Notes: a model not told the origin generated them from the sequence alone. Counted from the stretch's first letter, positions 17,683-25,952 are shown. The stretch: 64,000 nucleotides of DNA from LSUCC0057 sp048549915 (GCA_048549915.1 JBLYYE010000016.1:45479-109478), one strand, 5' to 3'. Numbers and translations: made by a program.

Positions 17683-18051
17683 TCAGTGATCGCCAATGGC
17701 GGCGTAGATTAGGGTTAACCAACCACTGATATAGGCTATACCCCCCAACGGAGTCACCATGCCTAACTGGGGTAGATCGAGTAGGACTAAAAGATACAGC
17801 GAGCCACTAAAGAGTAGCGTACCTAAAATAAAACAACTTGCCGCGATTGAGCGCAAACGGCCTGTCAACGGTCCCGCCCAGAGCAGGCCCAAGCCCAGAG
17901 TGTGAATAAATTGGTAATTGACCCCGGTTTGCCACTGGCTCAAGCGCAGAGCACTCACGTGCGCTGACAAACCATGTGCGGCAAAAGCCCCCAGCATTAC
18001 ACCCAACAGACCAAATACGGCGGTGACAAACAGTAAAAAGCGGGGTGACAT
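17683..18051 (-). CDS. DUF423 (YgdD-like) small membrane protein
   Basis: 122 residues with four hydrophobic segments and the family features GAFAAHGL near the N-terminus and QFIHTLGLGLLW in the middle. Function unknown. The ATG at 18051 has AGGT about 8 bases upstream; an alternative start at 18093 lies inside the rpoH terminator and is unlikely. It follows rpoH on the same strand but behind a strong hairpin, so it may need its own promoter or read-through. Confidence 0.85.
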   Translation of the reverse strand: MSPRFLLFVTAVFGLLGVMLGAFAAHGLSAHVSALRLSQWQTGVNYQFIHTLGLGLLWAGPLTGRLRSIAASCFILGTLLFSGSLYLLVLLDLPQLGMVTPLGGIAYISGWLTLIYAAIGDH

Positions 18052-18076
18052 TAATTTTACCTGCGTTAATAGTGCA

Positions 18077-18105
18077 ATAAAAAAGACCGCCAAAGGCGGC
18101 CTTTT
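18077..18105 (-). terminator. rpoH terminator
   Basis: AAAG-A-CCGCC, loop AAA, GGCGG-C-CTTT: a GC-rich hairpin with A-runs on the left (U-tract for the minus strand) and TTTTT on the right. It lies 20 bases past the rpoH stop and can act in both directions. Confidence 0.85.
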
Positions 18106-18124
18106 TAGTGGAGTCGACGCAGTG

Positions 18125-18979
18125 CTAGCCCTCGAGCAGAGAGCGCACTTTTTTCATCGCATTCTGTTCAAGCTGGCGAATCCGCTCAGCGGAGACCGAG
18201 TACTCAGCCGCCAACTCGTGCAATGTCGCCTTTTGATCGTTGAGCCAACGGCGCTGAATAATGTCACTGCTGCGCTGATCGAGAGACGCCAGTGCAGTGT
18301 GCAGACGACTGTTGCTGTCTTGCTCGAAGTTGTCAGCCTCCGCCAGCAAGGCCGGGTCGCCACTGTGATCTTCAAGATAATTGGCCGGCGCGTAGAAGGC
18401 AGTTTCGTCATCGTCGTCGCTGGGCGCATCAAAGGTGGCATCGCGCGAGTAGAGACGTTTTTCCATCTCCATGACATCTTTCACTTCAACACCCAAGTCG
18501 GCTGCTACCGCTTGCGCCTCGTCGGCAGAGAGCCACTCCAGCTCTTTTTTAGCGCCGCGCAAATTAAAGAACAATTTTCGCTGTGCCTTGGTCGTCGCCA
18601 CTTTGACAATGCGCCAGTTGCGGAGGATAAATTCGTGCATCTCGGCTTTGATCCAGTGGACCGCAAAGGAGACCAGGCGCACGCCTTTTTCTGGATTGAA
18701 GCGGCGCACCGCTTTCATCAGGCCCACGTTGCCCTCTTGGATCAGATCGCCGAGCGGCAAGCCGTAACCGTTATAGGAGCGGGCGATATGGACAACAAAA
18801 CGCAGGTGCGATAGGACCAGACGGCGCGCAGCGTCGAGGTCATCGTTGTAAAAAAGCTCTTCTGCGAGGTTTTTCTCTTCTTCAGCGGATAGCACGGGAA
18901 TCCCCGCCGCCCCCTGAATATAAGCATTCAAGTTGCTGCCTGGGGTCATCCACTCCATAGTTTGAAGCGATTGATTCAT
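18125..18979 (-). CDS. rpoH: RNA polymerase heat-shock sigma factor sigma-32
   Basis: 284 residues, identical in length to E. coli RpoH. The ATG at 18979 was chosen because further upstream codons do not match the family. Region 2 has LVLSHLRFVVHIAR and GDLIQEGNVGLMKAV, region 2.4 has RLVSFAVHWIKAEMHE, and the RpoH-specific box QRKLFFNLR is at 133-141. The C-terminal helix-turn-helix is EYSVSAERIRQLEQNA. It lies downstream of ftsY-ftsE-ftsX as in E. coli. The 5' leader holds an inverted repeat and a sigma-E-like -35, described separately, so it may be transcribed independently of the fts genes. Confidence 0.98.
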   Translation of the reverse strand: MNQSLQTMEWMTPGSNLNAYIQGAAGIPVLSAEEEKNLAEELFYNDDLDAARRLVLSHLRFVVHIARSYNGYGLPLGDLIQEGNVGLMKAVRRFNPEKGVRLVSFAVHWIKAEMHEFILRNWRIVKVATTKAQRKLFFNLRGAKKELEWLSADEAQAVAADLGVEVKDVMEMEKRLYSRDATFDAPSDDDDETAFYAPANYLEDHSGDPALLAEADNFEQDSNSRLHTALASLDQRSSDIIQRRWLNDQKATLHELAAEYSVSAERIRQLEQNAMKKVRSLLEG

Positions 18980-19035
18980 GGCTTTCTCTCTCATTGATAG
19001 TTTCTGTTCAGCTCGTTGCCTGTGGCGGACCGTCA

Positions 19036-19056
19036 CTAGACTACTAACCAGTCTAG
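19036..19056 (-). repeat. 7-bp inverted repeat in the rpoH leader
   Basis: CTAGACT, 7-base loop, AGTCTAG, perfect, 57 bases before the rpoH start. In mRNA it would form a stem; in DNA it could be an operator. rpoH is known in enterics to be controlled by mRNA structure, but the enteric thermosensor involves the coding region, so equivalence is not established. Confidence 0.5.
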
Positions 19057-19064
19057 CTTATCTA

Positions 19065-19093
19065 TTAGTCCTTTTCCAGCGTCGAAAAGTTCC
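19065..19093 (-). promoter_or_regulatory. Possible sigma-E promoter for rpoH
   Basis: On the minus strand, GGAACTT (19087-19093) is a perfect sigma-E -35 element, followed 17 bases later by ACTAA (19065-19069), a partial match to the TCTGA/TCAAA -10. E. coli rpoH has a sigma-E promoter, which makes this plausible. The imperfect -10 keeps it uncertain. Confidence 0.35.
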
Positions 19094-19156
19094 CTGCAAC
19101 TACTTGTTTATTGGTACTTTTAAGGAATTTTCAAGGCATGCAAAAAGACCCTATAA

Positions 19157-20137
19157 CTACTCCGACGCAATCTCTCGCAACTGCCCCATGACGGCAATAG
19201 CTGCGGCGCTGGCACCGACTAGAGCACTGCACACCAGCAGCACTATCGCTTCAATTAGCGTCGGACCGCGCAGAGTAAATTGGCTCTGATAGAGCGCGGC
19301 TAAGTCACTCGCAGTGACGTTGATGACTGCGGTAGTAATATAAAGACCGACCAAGGCTAACAGTGCACCGAGCAGACCGTAAAGGGCGCCAATATAGAGA
19401 AATGGGCGGCGCACGTAGCTATCGGTGCCGCCCACCCATTTGATCACCACAATTTCTTCGCGACGATGGTCGATTGCCATCTTGACTGAGCTGCCAATCA
19501 CGACCACCACACCGAGCAGTAATACCAACGCAGCTGCGCCGAGGAGCTCTCTGGCCAACTGTAAAATTGCGTGCAGGCGCTGCAACCAGAGCACGTCTAG
19601 ATCGACCTCGGCGACATTGGGCAGTGCCGCCAATTGGCTACGCAGCTGTTTGAGTCGCTCGGCGCTATCTTCTCCCTCAATTTGTAGTGCCAGCTGATCA
19701 AGATTAATACTCATCTCAAAGAGTGCCGGCAGTGGGTTGTCGGGCAGGCTTGCCAGAGCTCCGGAAAAACTACTGGATTGCGCCATCGCTTGCAGAGCCT
19801 GTGCCGACGACGTAAAGCTGAGATCGACCAGTTCGGCGCGCTTCTCCAATTGGCTGCGCAAAACCGCCAGCGCTTGTTCGTCAACGCCGGTTTGCGCATA
19901 GATAGAGACCCGTGCGGGCTGCTCTGCAGATGGCACCAAGCGAGCGACATTTTCGACACTCAAGTAGAGGGCTGCCGGCAGTGCAATGGCAATAGCCACC
20001 ACTGTGCTAGTCAATGCCGTCTGCAACCGATCCGACCCCAAACGTTTGAGGCTCTGCCCGAGAGTCATCCAGTGGTGGCTTAAATAGCTGCGCAACGGGT
20101 TGCTTGTTTGGCGTTTGCTGGTCTGTCTTTTACTCAT
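19157..20137 (-). CDS. ftsX: Cell-division protein FtsX
   Basis: Membrane partner of the FtsE ATPase; the FtsEX complex activates septal peptidoglycan hydrolases through EnvC. 326 residues from the ATG at 20137. It has a basic N-terminal tail with a short duplication (SKRQT twice), a first membrane helix (about 40-60), a periplasmic loop (about 62-185), then three more helices including GAAALVLLLGVVVVIGSS and the conserved RREEIVVIKWVGGT. The start overlaps the ftsE stop by 8 bases. It is somewhat shorter at the N-terminus than E. coli FtsX (352). Confidence 0.95.
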   Translation of the reverse strand: MSKRQTSKRQTSNPLRSYLSHHWMTLGQSLKRLGSDRLQTALTSTVVAIAIALPAALYLSVENVARLVPSAEQPARVSIYAQTGVDEQALAVLRSQLEKRAELVDLSFTSSAQALQAMAQSSSFSGALASLPDNPLPALFEMSINLDQLALQIEGEDSAERLKQLRSQLAALPNVAEVDLDVLWLQRLHAILQLARELLGAAALVLLLGVVVVIGSSVKMAIDHRREEIVVIKWVGGTDSYVRRPFLYIGALYGLLGALLALVGLYITTAVINVTASDLAALYQSQFTLRGPTLIEAIVLLVCSALVGASAAAIAVMGQLREIASE

Positions 20138-20798
20138 GAGCGGCCTGCTGGACCATGGCGCCGTGATCGAGGTGGAGTACTCGGCAGGGGTTTTGACGGA
20201 TAAGCTCAACATCGTGAGTGGCGACTAGCACGGCAACACCCGCCTGCTTAAAGCGGGCAAATAGCGCCATAATTTCAGCCGAGAGTTCGGGGTCTAAATT
20301 GCCAGTGGGCTCATCGGCGACAACAATGCGCGGTTTGTGAACAATCGCACGTGCAATACCTACCCGCTGCTGCTCACCACCGGAGAGGGCCAACGGTCGT
20401 TTGCTTTCCAGCCCAGCCAGACCGACTGCCGTTAAGGCTGCGCGCACGCGCTGCGCAATAGCACTACCGGGAAGCCCGCAAACCTGCAGCGGCAGGGCAA
20501 TATTGTCAAAAACTGAGCGATCGGTAAGCAGCCGATGATCTTGAAAGACGGCACCGAGTTGGCGCCGATAATAAGGTATCTGGCTGTGTGGCAACCGTCC
20601 AATATTGTGCCCATTGACCAGTATAGTGCCGTGTGAGGGGCGCTCCATCACCATCAACAACTTCAACAGAGTACTCTTGCCTGCACCGGAGTGGCCGGTT
20701 AAAAAAGCCATCTCGCCGGCCGCGAGCTCAAAGCTGACGTTTTTAAGCGCTTCGCTACCACCGCTATAACGCTTGCTGACGCCGTCAAATCGGATCAT
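20130..20798 (-). CDS. ftsE: Cell-division ATP-binding protein FtsE
   Basis: ABC ATPase of the FtsEX complex, 222 residues, the same as E. coli. Walker A GHSGAGKST at 35-43, signature LSGGEQQR at 138-145, Walker B VVADEP at 159-164, and the H-loop ATHD. I chose ATG at 20798 because the protein then begins MIRFDGVSKRY like its relatives. A GTG at 20807 is also in frame, adding three residues. ftsY ends 1-10 bases upstream, so ftsY-ftsE-ftsX form one operon. Confidence 0.97.
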   Translation of the reverse strand: MIRFDGVSKRYSGGSEALKNVSFELAAGEMAFLTGHSGAGKSTLLKLLMVMERPSHGTILVNGHNIGRLPHSQIPYYRRQLGAVFQDHRLLTDRSVFDNIALPLQVCGLPGSAIAQRVRAALTAVGLAGLESKRPLALSGGEQQRVGIARAIVHKPRIVVADEPTGNLDPELSAEIMALFARFKQAGVAVLVATHDVELIRQNPCRVLHLDHGAMVQQAAHE

Positions 20799-20808
20799 CT
20801 TACTCACT

Positions 20809-21825
20809 TTATTCGCTTGCGCTGAGGGTCTCTGGCGCTACTCCCCAGAGTGCTGCGACAAACTGTTCGGCGTCAAAGGGTTGAAGATCTTCCACCGCTT
20901 CACCGACCCCAATATAGCGCACCGGCACACCGAATTGAGCCGCCAAAGGGAGAATTACTCCGCCTTTAGCCGTACCATCGAGTTTAGTTAAGGCGATGCC
21001 TGTGACTCCAGCTGCCTTGTGAAATTCCCGCATCTGGGCCAGCGCATTCTGTCCTGTTCCAGCATCGAGCACTAGCAACACCTCATGTGGCGCATCGGCA
21101 TCGAGCTTGCCCAGCACCCGCTTAACCTTGGCCAGCTCCTCCATCAAGTGGCCCTTGTTGTGCAGGCGTCCAGCCGTGTCGGCTATAAGCACATCAACTT
21201 CACGCGAGCGCGCCGCCTGCACCGCATCAAAGACGACCGAGGCGCTGTCGGCACCGGTGTGCTGCGCAATCACCGCCACGTCGTTGCGCTCTCCCCAACT
21301 CTGCAACTGCTCCACCGCTGCTGCGCGAAAGGTATCTCCCGCAGCCAACATGACACGGCTGCCCTGAGCCTTAAAGCGATGGGCTAATTTGCCTATTGTG
21401 GTGGTTTTGCCAACCCCGTTGACGCCGACTACCAGCATCACACAGGGCTTGGCAGCAGTCTCAAAAGGCAGCTCCACCGGCTTTAACCGCTCGATCATGA
21501 GTTGCATTAATGCTCGCTGAACTTGATCGCTATCTTTCAGCTCGCTGCGCGCCACACGCCCAGTCAATGTCTCTAAAAGCTCAGTGGTCATCTCAATGCC
21601 GGCATCGGCCATCAACAAGTGTGTTTCGAGCTCTTCAAAAAGTTCATCATTGAGTTCGCGCTTACCCAAAAAGAGCGAGTTGAGCCCGCTGCCGGTCCGC
21701 CCCAGTGCGGCGCGCAACCGATCGACCAGTTTTTTGGGCGGCTCAGCGGGGCTCTCGCCGGATTCGGGCTGCCTGCCGCGCAAGCGATCCATTAGGGTTC
21801 TTTTTGCCGCTTTCTGTTCGCTCAT
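20809..21825 (-). CDS. ftsY: Signal recognition particle receptor FtsY
   Basis: SRP receptor GTPase for co-translational membrane targeting. 338 residues, so the acidic N-terminal A domain is much shorter than in E. coli (497). The first about 30 residues are basic/Pro-rich, followed by the N domain (about 40-115) and G domain with G1 GVNGVGKTT (134-142), DTFRAAA (164-170), DTAGR (216-220) and TKLDG (280-284). The ATG is not preceded by a clear Shine-Dalgarno; the upstream bases are TATATA-rich. First gene of ftsY-ftsE-ftsX; divergent from rsmD as in many gammaproteobacteria. Confidence 0.97.
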   Translation of the reverse strand: MSEQKAAKRTLMDRLRGRQPESGESPAEPPKKLVDRLRAALGRTGSGLNSLFLGKRELNDELFEELETHLLMADAGIEMTTELLETLTGRVARSELKDSDQVQRALMQLMIERLKPVELPFETAAKPCVMLVVGVNGVGKTTTIGKLAHRFKAQGSRVMLAAGDTFRAAAVEQLQSWGERNDVAVIAQHTGADSASVVFDAVQAARSREVDVLIADTAGRLHNKGHLMEELAKVKRVLGKLDADAPHEVLLVLDAGTGQNALAQMREFHKAAGVTGIALTKLDGTAKGGVILPLAAQFGVPVRYIGVGEAVEDLQPFDAEQFVAALWGVAPETLSASE

Positions 21826-22040
21826 ATATAGTCAGCTGAAAATCGTTTGTTGATGAAACTGATCCGCGCCAAACCAGCCTTCTGCTTGGCCGCGAACCCG
21901 CAAAGTATTGTATTCTAACACTCTTTACTGGGAGGTTTTGCCTCACCCAGTGCCATTAGTTTACCCACAGCAGGGAGTACACTATCCGTCGTCCAGCCCG
22001 CTCCGCCCGCAGTCATGCTGGCGATAATACCGCCACTTCG

Positions 22041-22610
22041 GTGCGCCTGATAGGTGGCCGTTGGCGCGGCCGCAAACTCCCTGTCACAGCCGCACCCGGC
22101 CTGCGCCCGAGTGGCGACCGCATCAGAGAAACCCTGTTCAACTGGCTGACCGGTGAGCTGGCCAACTGCCACTGCCTCGACCTCTTTGCCGGCTCTGGGG
22201 CACTCGGTTTTGAAGCGCTATCGCGCGGTGCTAGCCGCTGTGATTTTGTTGAACTGGAGCCTCGCGTAGCAACTCAACTGCGCCTCAATGTCGAGCGTCT
22301 TGAAGCCACAGCCGAGGTGCATGCTACCCGCGCAGAGCATTTCTTAAGCCGCGCGGCGCAGCAAAGTGACCGGCAACTCTATCACTGTGTATTTTTGGAC
22401 CCGCCTTTTTCGCAAGCGCTGTTGACTGAAATCGCAGCGCAATTGGAGGCGAGCGCTATAATGGATGAGCAGTGTTGGATTTACTGCGAGCTGGGCTCAG
22501 ATCAAACTTTTTCTGCGCCAGTTACTTGGCAGCTCCACCGACAACGCAGCAGCGGCGCGGTGAATTATCGACTTTACCGCCGCCTTGCCGCCAACCGCAC
22601 TATTGCGTAG
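22041..22610 (+). CDS. rsmD: 16S rRNA (guanine-966-N2)-methyltransferase
   Basis: SAM-dependent methyltransferase for G966 of 16S rRNA. The conserved core starts VRLIGGRWRGRKLPV and has DLFAGSGALGFEALSRGA and the catalytic LDPPF. From the GTG at 22041 it is 189 residues, but this GTG has no Shine-Dalgarno and removes the usual basic N-terminal tail. The frame is open upstream and an ATC at 21984 sits 6 bases after AGGGAG; from there the tail would read IRRPARSARSH, typical of the family. The true start may thus be the rare codon ATC. No ATG, GTG or TTG is available between 21960 and 22041. Confidence 0.93.
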   Translation: MRLIGGRWRGRKLPVTAAPGLRPSGDRIRETLFNWLTGELANCHCLDLFAGSGALGFEALSRGASRCDFVELEPRVATQLRLNVERLEATAEVHATRAEHFLSRAAQQSDRQLYHCVFLDPPFSQALLTEIAAQLEASAIMDEQCWIYCELGSDQTFSAPVTWQLHRQRSSGAVNYRLYRRLAANRTIA

Positions 22611-22670
22611 TATGCCCCGCCATCACTTGGTGGCACTAGGCTACCCGACCAAACAGGAGCATTGCTGACT

Positions 22671-23150
22671 ATGCGCACCATTGTCTACCCCGGCACATTC
22701 GACCCGATTACTAACGGACATATCGATCTTGTGCAGCGCGCGGCCAAGCTTTTTGACAAAGTGATCGTCGCTATCGCTACCAGTGAAAAGAAGAAACCAC
22801 TGTTCGCTATCGAAAAGCGTATCGCGCTGGCCGAGCAAGTGCTCGGGCATATCGACAACGTCGAGGTGCGCGGGTTCGACTATTTATTGGTTAACTTCGT
22901 CAACGATTGTGGTGCTTGTGCGGTTATGCGCGGCCTTCGCGCAGTGTCTGACTTCGAGTACGAATTTCAGTTGGCCAATATGAACCGTGCGCTGTCACCC
23001 AACATTGAGAGTATCTTCCTTACCCCGGCAGAACATCTCTCTTACATCTCCTCCTCGCTGGTGCGAGAAATCTCTTCACTCGGCGGCGAGGTCAACAAGT
23101 TCGTCCCCGCCCCAGTGGCGCAGGCCTTGGCGAACAGCTTCAAGTCTTAG
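22671..23150 (+). CDS. coaD: Phosphopantetheine adenylyltransferase
   Basis: Penultimate step of coenzyme A synthesis: ATP plus 4'-phosphopantetheine to dephospho-CoA. 159 residues, the same as E. coli. The nucleotidyltransferase motif TNGHIDL follows YPGTFDP at the N-terminus, and YISSSLVREI near the C-terminus carries the ISSS-R site. Start ATG at 22671 with AGGAG 11 bases upstream; a TTG at 22662 is too close to that site. It converges on mutM with 4 bases between stop codons. Confidence 0.97.
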   Translation: MRTIVYPGTFDPITNGHIDLVQRAAKLFDKVIVAIATSEKKKPLFAIEKRIALAEQVLGHIDNVEVRGFDYLLVNFVNDCGACAVMRGLRAVSDFEYEFQLANMNRALSPNIESIFLTPAEHLSYISSSLVREISSLGGEVNKFVPAPVAQALANSFKS

Positions 23151-23154
23151 TCTT

Positions 23155-23961
23155 CTAGCGCTGACAGCGCGGGCAAAACACCGAGCTGCGTTGGCCTAAA
23201 CGCTGTTCACGCAGCTTGCCGGCGCAGCGCAAACAGGCCTCTCCGGCGCGCCCGTAGGCCGATAATTGTTGTGCGAAGTAGCCCGGCTCGCCGTTGCCAT
23301 TGACAAAATCTCGCAATGTTGTGCCGCCCTGTTCAATGGCGGCAGACAAGACTTTAACTATTTCCTCCGCCAAGCGCTGGTAGCGCTTACGGCTAATGCT
23401 ACCTGCCGCCCTATCCGGGCGGATACCTGCATTAAACAGCGCCTCGGTAGCATAGATATTGCCCACACCAACCACCGTAGCATTGTCCATAATGAAAGGT
23501 TTTACCGCCACTTTGCGGCCGCGAGAGCGCTGCCAGAGCCGGGCAGCCGTAAACTCCAGGCCCAGCGGCTCAGGACCCAAAGCAGCCAACTGCGGATGCG
23601 TCCCTGCACTCCACAGGCAACAACCAAACCGGCGCGGGTCGTGGTAGCGCAACCGTGCACCATTGGCAAATTGCCACTCTATATGGTCGTGCAATCGGCG
23701 TGGGGTCCCGAGCTCGGCGAGACGCAAACTGCCGCTCATACCTAAATGTAACAACGCACTGCCGGTGGAAAAATTAAACAGCAGGTATTTTGCGCGACGA
23801 TCGATCGCCAGTAACTTTTGTCCGACCACCTGCTCCGACAGATCGGCTGGCACCGGCCAGCGCAGTGAACCGTTGTGAACAGACAACTCGGTGACCACAC
23901 TGCCCACTATGTGCGGCGCAATACCGCGACGCGTGGTCTCTACTTCAGGTAATTCGGGCAT
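23155..23961 (-). CDS. mutM: Formamidopyrimidine-DNA glycosylase
   Basis: Base-excision repair glycosylase/AP lyase removing 8-oxoguanine. 268 residues. After Met removal the protein has the catalytic N-terminal Pro2-Glu3 (MPELPEVETTRRG). Lys58 in RRAKYL is the conserved damage-recognition lysine. The C-terminal zinc finger has Cys243, Cys246, Cys263 and Cys266. The ATG has AAAGAG about 8 bases upstream. Its 5' end is divergent from exbD. Confidence 0.97.
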   Translation of the reverse strand: MPELPEVETTRRGIAPHIVGSVVTELSVHNGSLRWPVPADLSEQVVGQKLLAIDRRAKYLLFNFSTGSALLHLGMSGSLRLAELGTPRRLHDHIEWQFANGARLRYHDPRRFGCCLWSAGTHPQLAALGPEPLGLEFTAARLWQRSRGRKVAVKPFIMDNATVVGVGNIYATEALFNAGIRPDRAAGSISRKRYQRLAEEIVKVLSAAIEQGGTTLRDFVNGNGEPGYFAQQLSAYGRAGEACLRCAGKLREQRLGQRSSVFCPRCQR

Positions 23962-24109
23962 AAATCAGACTCTTTAACAAATCACTATTAGCGTTAGGGC
24001 TGTTTTCTGGCATACTTAATCTATTCAGACCACCATTGGCAAAAGGTCGATGACCCCGTAGAATGCCCGCCTTGTGGTTACATTGTAAAAGAGTAAAGGT
24101 AATACACCT

Positions 24110-24529
24110 ATGGCTTTAGGAAAACGTCGCAACAGCGAAGAAGAATCGGAAATCGACTTGACGCCGATGCTCGATGTTGTCTTCATCATGCTGATCTTTT
24201 TTATCGTTACAGCATCGTTTGTCAACGAGTCTGGACTCGACGTCAATCGTCCGCCGACTACCGACCAACCGCCACCGCCCGATGATCCCACCAAGCGCAA
24301 TATCGTTTTCCGCATCTCCGAGAGCAACGAGCTTCTACTCGATGGCCGTCGTATTGATATCCGGGCTGTGCGCGCTAACGTCGAACGCATGAGCGCTGAA
24401 AATCCTGAGGCCAAAGTGATTATCGACGCTCATCCAAAGTCTAAAACTGAGCTCTACGTGCTGATTGCCGACCAAGCTCGCGAAGCCGGTGTTTACGATG
24501 TATCCCTGGCTACCGACAACGAGAAGTAA
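24110..24529 (+). CDS. exbD: ExbD/TolR-family biopolymer transport protein, stand-alone
   Basis: 139-residue inner-membrane protein with one helix (about 19-38) that carries the proton-channel aspartate Asp22 (LTPMLDVVFIMLIFF), a Pro-rich linker (about 48-60) and a periplasmic domain ending VYDVSLATD. In relatives it works with ExbB and TonB to energise outer-membrane transport. No exbB or tonB is next to it, which is unusual. A very strong terminator follows directly, so it appears to be a single-gene transcript. ExbD is more likely than TolR because no tol genes are nearby, but this is not certain. Confidence 0.9.
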   Translation: MALGKRRNSEEESEIDLTPMLDVVFIMLIFFIVTASFVNESGLDVNRPPTTDQPPPPDDPTKRNIVFRISESNELLLDGRRIDIRAVRANVERMSAENPEAKVIIDAHPKSKTELYVLIADQAREAGVYDVSLATDNEK

Positions 24530-24547
24530 TCTTGCTCTGTTGTACGC

Positions 24548-24579
24548 AAAAGCCCTGTAGCAAACTACAGGGCTTTTTT
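24548..24579 (+). terminator. exbD terminator
   Basis: AAAAGCCCTGTAG, loop CAAA, CTACAGGGCTTTT with two further T: a perfect 13-bp stem and T-run 18 bases past the exbD stop. It is a textbook intrinsic terminator and could also work on the minus strand. Confidence 0.95.
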
Positions 24580-24593
24580 GTTGGCGGTTCCAG

Positions 24594-25553
24594 ATGAGCG
24601 GCGCGCCCACTGAAACGCGCTACACTACCGCTGCACAACGACTGCAAAGTGACGCGTGGCACAGTATAGAATTGGCTGAGCAAAGCGATCAGCCGCATCC
24701 CGATCTGGCTGCTCACCTCCAGTACTTCTCTCTGCCACAGCCCGCCCCTAATCTACTTTTTAGCAGTGGCAGCCTGCGAACTGCGGCCACAGCAAACCTC
24801 GGATGGTACCGCTGGCAGCCGTTGCGACCCCAATATCGAGCGATTGTAGTGCATGGCTATATGGATCACACTGGACTTTACGGCCATCTCATTCGCGAGC
24901 TGTTGGCACGCAATTGCGAAGTACTCTGTTTTGATCTGCCAGGGCACGGCCTGAGCAGTGGCGAACGCGCATCTATAGACGATTTCAACCACTACCAGCT
25001 GGCGCTGCAAGCTATTCTTGAGCTACAAGAAAGTTGGCCTTCTCTGCCGCTTGTCGCTTTTGGGCAAAGCACCGGAGGCGCCATTCTGTTACAGCACTTA
25101 GTGGAAAACTCAGCGACCCCATCACCGTGGCTGGCCGTCAACCTCTTTGCACCGCTGTTTGAACCTGCTGGCTGGCGCTTTAATCGCTATCTACTGCGCT
25201 GGCTGTCGCCGTGGCTAAAAAGTATCCCCAGAAAATTTAAACCCAACAGCAGCGACACTCAGTTCAACCGCTTTTTATCCTCTGCAGACCCGCTGCAGAC
25301 GCGTGTAATACCGCTGCAATGGCTGAGAGCGATGGCAAATTGGATAGGAGTTTTTCAGCATCACCACTGTGATCACCCAGTCAATATTATTCAGGGTGAC
25401 CGCGACAATACGGTCGCTTGGCGCAGCAATCTGGTGCACTTTCGAAGCCATTTCAGCGCGGCATCAATTACTCTAATAGACGGTGCGGGGCATCAACTGG
25501 TTAATGAGAGCGACGCACTGCGCAAAAAAATCTTTGCCGCAATAAAGATTTAA
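24594..25553 (+). CDS. Alpha/beta hydrolase, lysophospholipase/monoacylglycerol lipase-like
   Basis: 319-residue serine hydrolase of the S33/Hydrolase_4 group (PldB-like). Oxyanion block VVHGYMDHTG (85-94), DLPGHGLSSG, nucleophile Ser159 in FGQSTGG, acid Asp269 or Asp271 in QGDRDNT, and His300 in DGAGHQLVNE form the triad. No signal peptide, so cytoplasmic or peripheral. The ATG is only 14 bases past the exbD terminator and has no Shine-Dalgarno, so how it is transcribed is unclear; the mRNA may begin within or just after the hairpin. Its stop overlaps the stop of the convergent thioesterase gene. Confidence 0.85.
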   Translation: MSGAPTETRYTTAAQRLQSDAWHSIELAEQSDQPHPDLAAHLQYFSLPQPAPNLLFSSGSLRTAATANLGWYRWQPLRPQYRAIVVHGYMDHTGLYGHLIRELLARNCEVLCFDLPGHGLSSGERASIDDFNHYQLALQAILELQESWPSLPLVAFGQSTGGAILLQHLVENSATPSPWLAVNLFAPLFEPAGWRFNRYLLRWLSPWLKSIPRKFKPNSSDTQFNRFLSSADPLQTRVIPLQWLRAMANWIGVFQHHHCDHPVNIIQGDRDNTVAWRSNLVHFRSHFSAASITLIDGAGHQLVNESDALRKKIFAAIKI

Positions 25554-25939
25554 CCACCCACTACCGGTCGCGACTGGCCATTCTCGTCAATGGCGACAAA
25601 GACAAATTCGCCCTCGGTGACACGGTGTAACTCCTCACTGCCGCGCGGTTGGCACCAAACCGCCAGCGCTAATTTGATTGAGCTGCGGCCGACCGACAGC
25701 ACTTGCCCGTAACAGCTTATGATGCCGCCAACAGGCACCGGCCGCAAAAACGACATACTCGAAATCGCTACCGTAGCCGTGCGCCCTTTAGCAATCCGCT
25801 CGGCCATTACTCCTCCCGCTATATCCATCTGGCTGAGTAGCCAGCCGCCAAAAATATCGCCGTTGGTGTTGGTCTCTTTGGGCATCGCTACCGTCTGCAG
25901 CAGAAGCTCGCCACTCGGCTGATGTTCTTGGTCAGTCAT
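25550..25939 (-). CDS. YciA-like acyl-CoA thioesterase
   Basis: Hotdog-fold thioesterase, 129 residues (E. coli YciA 132). The active-site region NTNGDIFGGWLLSQMDIAGG carries the conserved Asn/Asp and helix; VAISSMSFLRPVPVGG and the C-terminal EGEFVFVAID also match. It hydrolyses acyl-CoA esters in the cytoplasm. The ATG has AGAGG about 6 bases upstream. It lies upstream of no close partner; the TRAP genes begin on its far side and read toward the same direction. Confidence 0.9.
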   Translation of the reverse strand: MTDQEHQPSGELLLQTVAMPKETNTNGDIFGGWLLSQMDIAGGVMAERIAKGRTATVAISSMSFLRPVPVGGIISCYGQVLSVGRSSIKLALAVWCQPRGSEELHRVTEGEFVFVAIDENGQSRPVVGG

Positions 25940-25952
25940 ATAAAACCTCTAA

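Noticed and set aside
17918..18814. 298-codon open frame on the plus strand opposite rpoH
   Set aside because: Antisense to rpoH and its terminator; the sequence resembles no protein and follows from rpoH codon bias.
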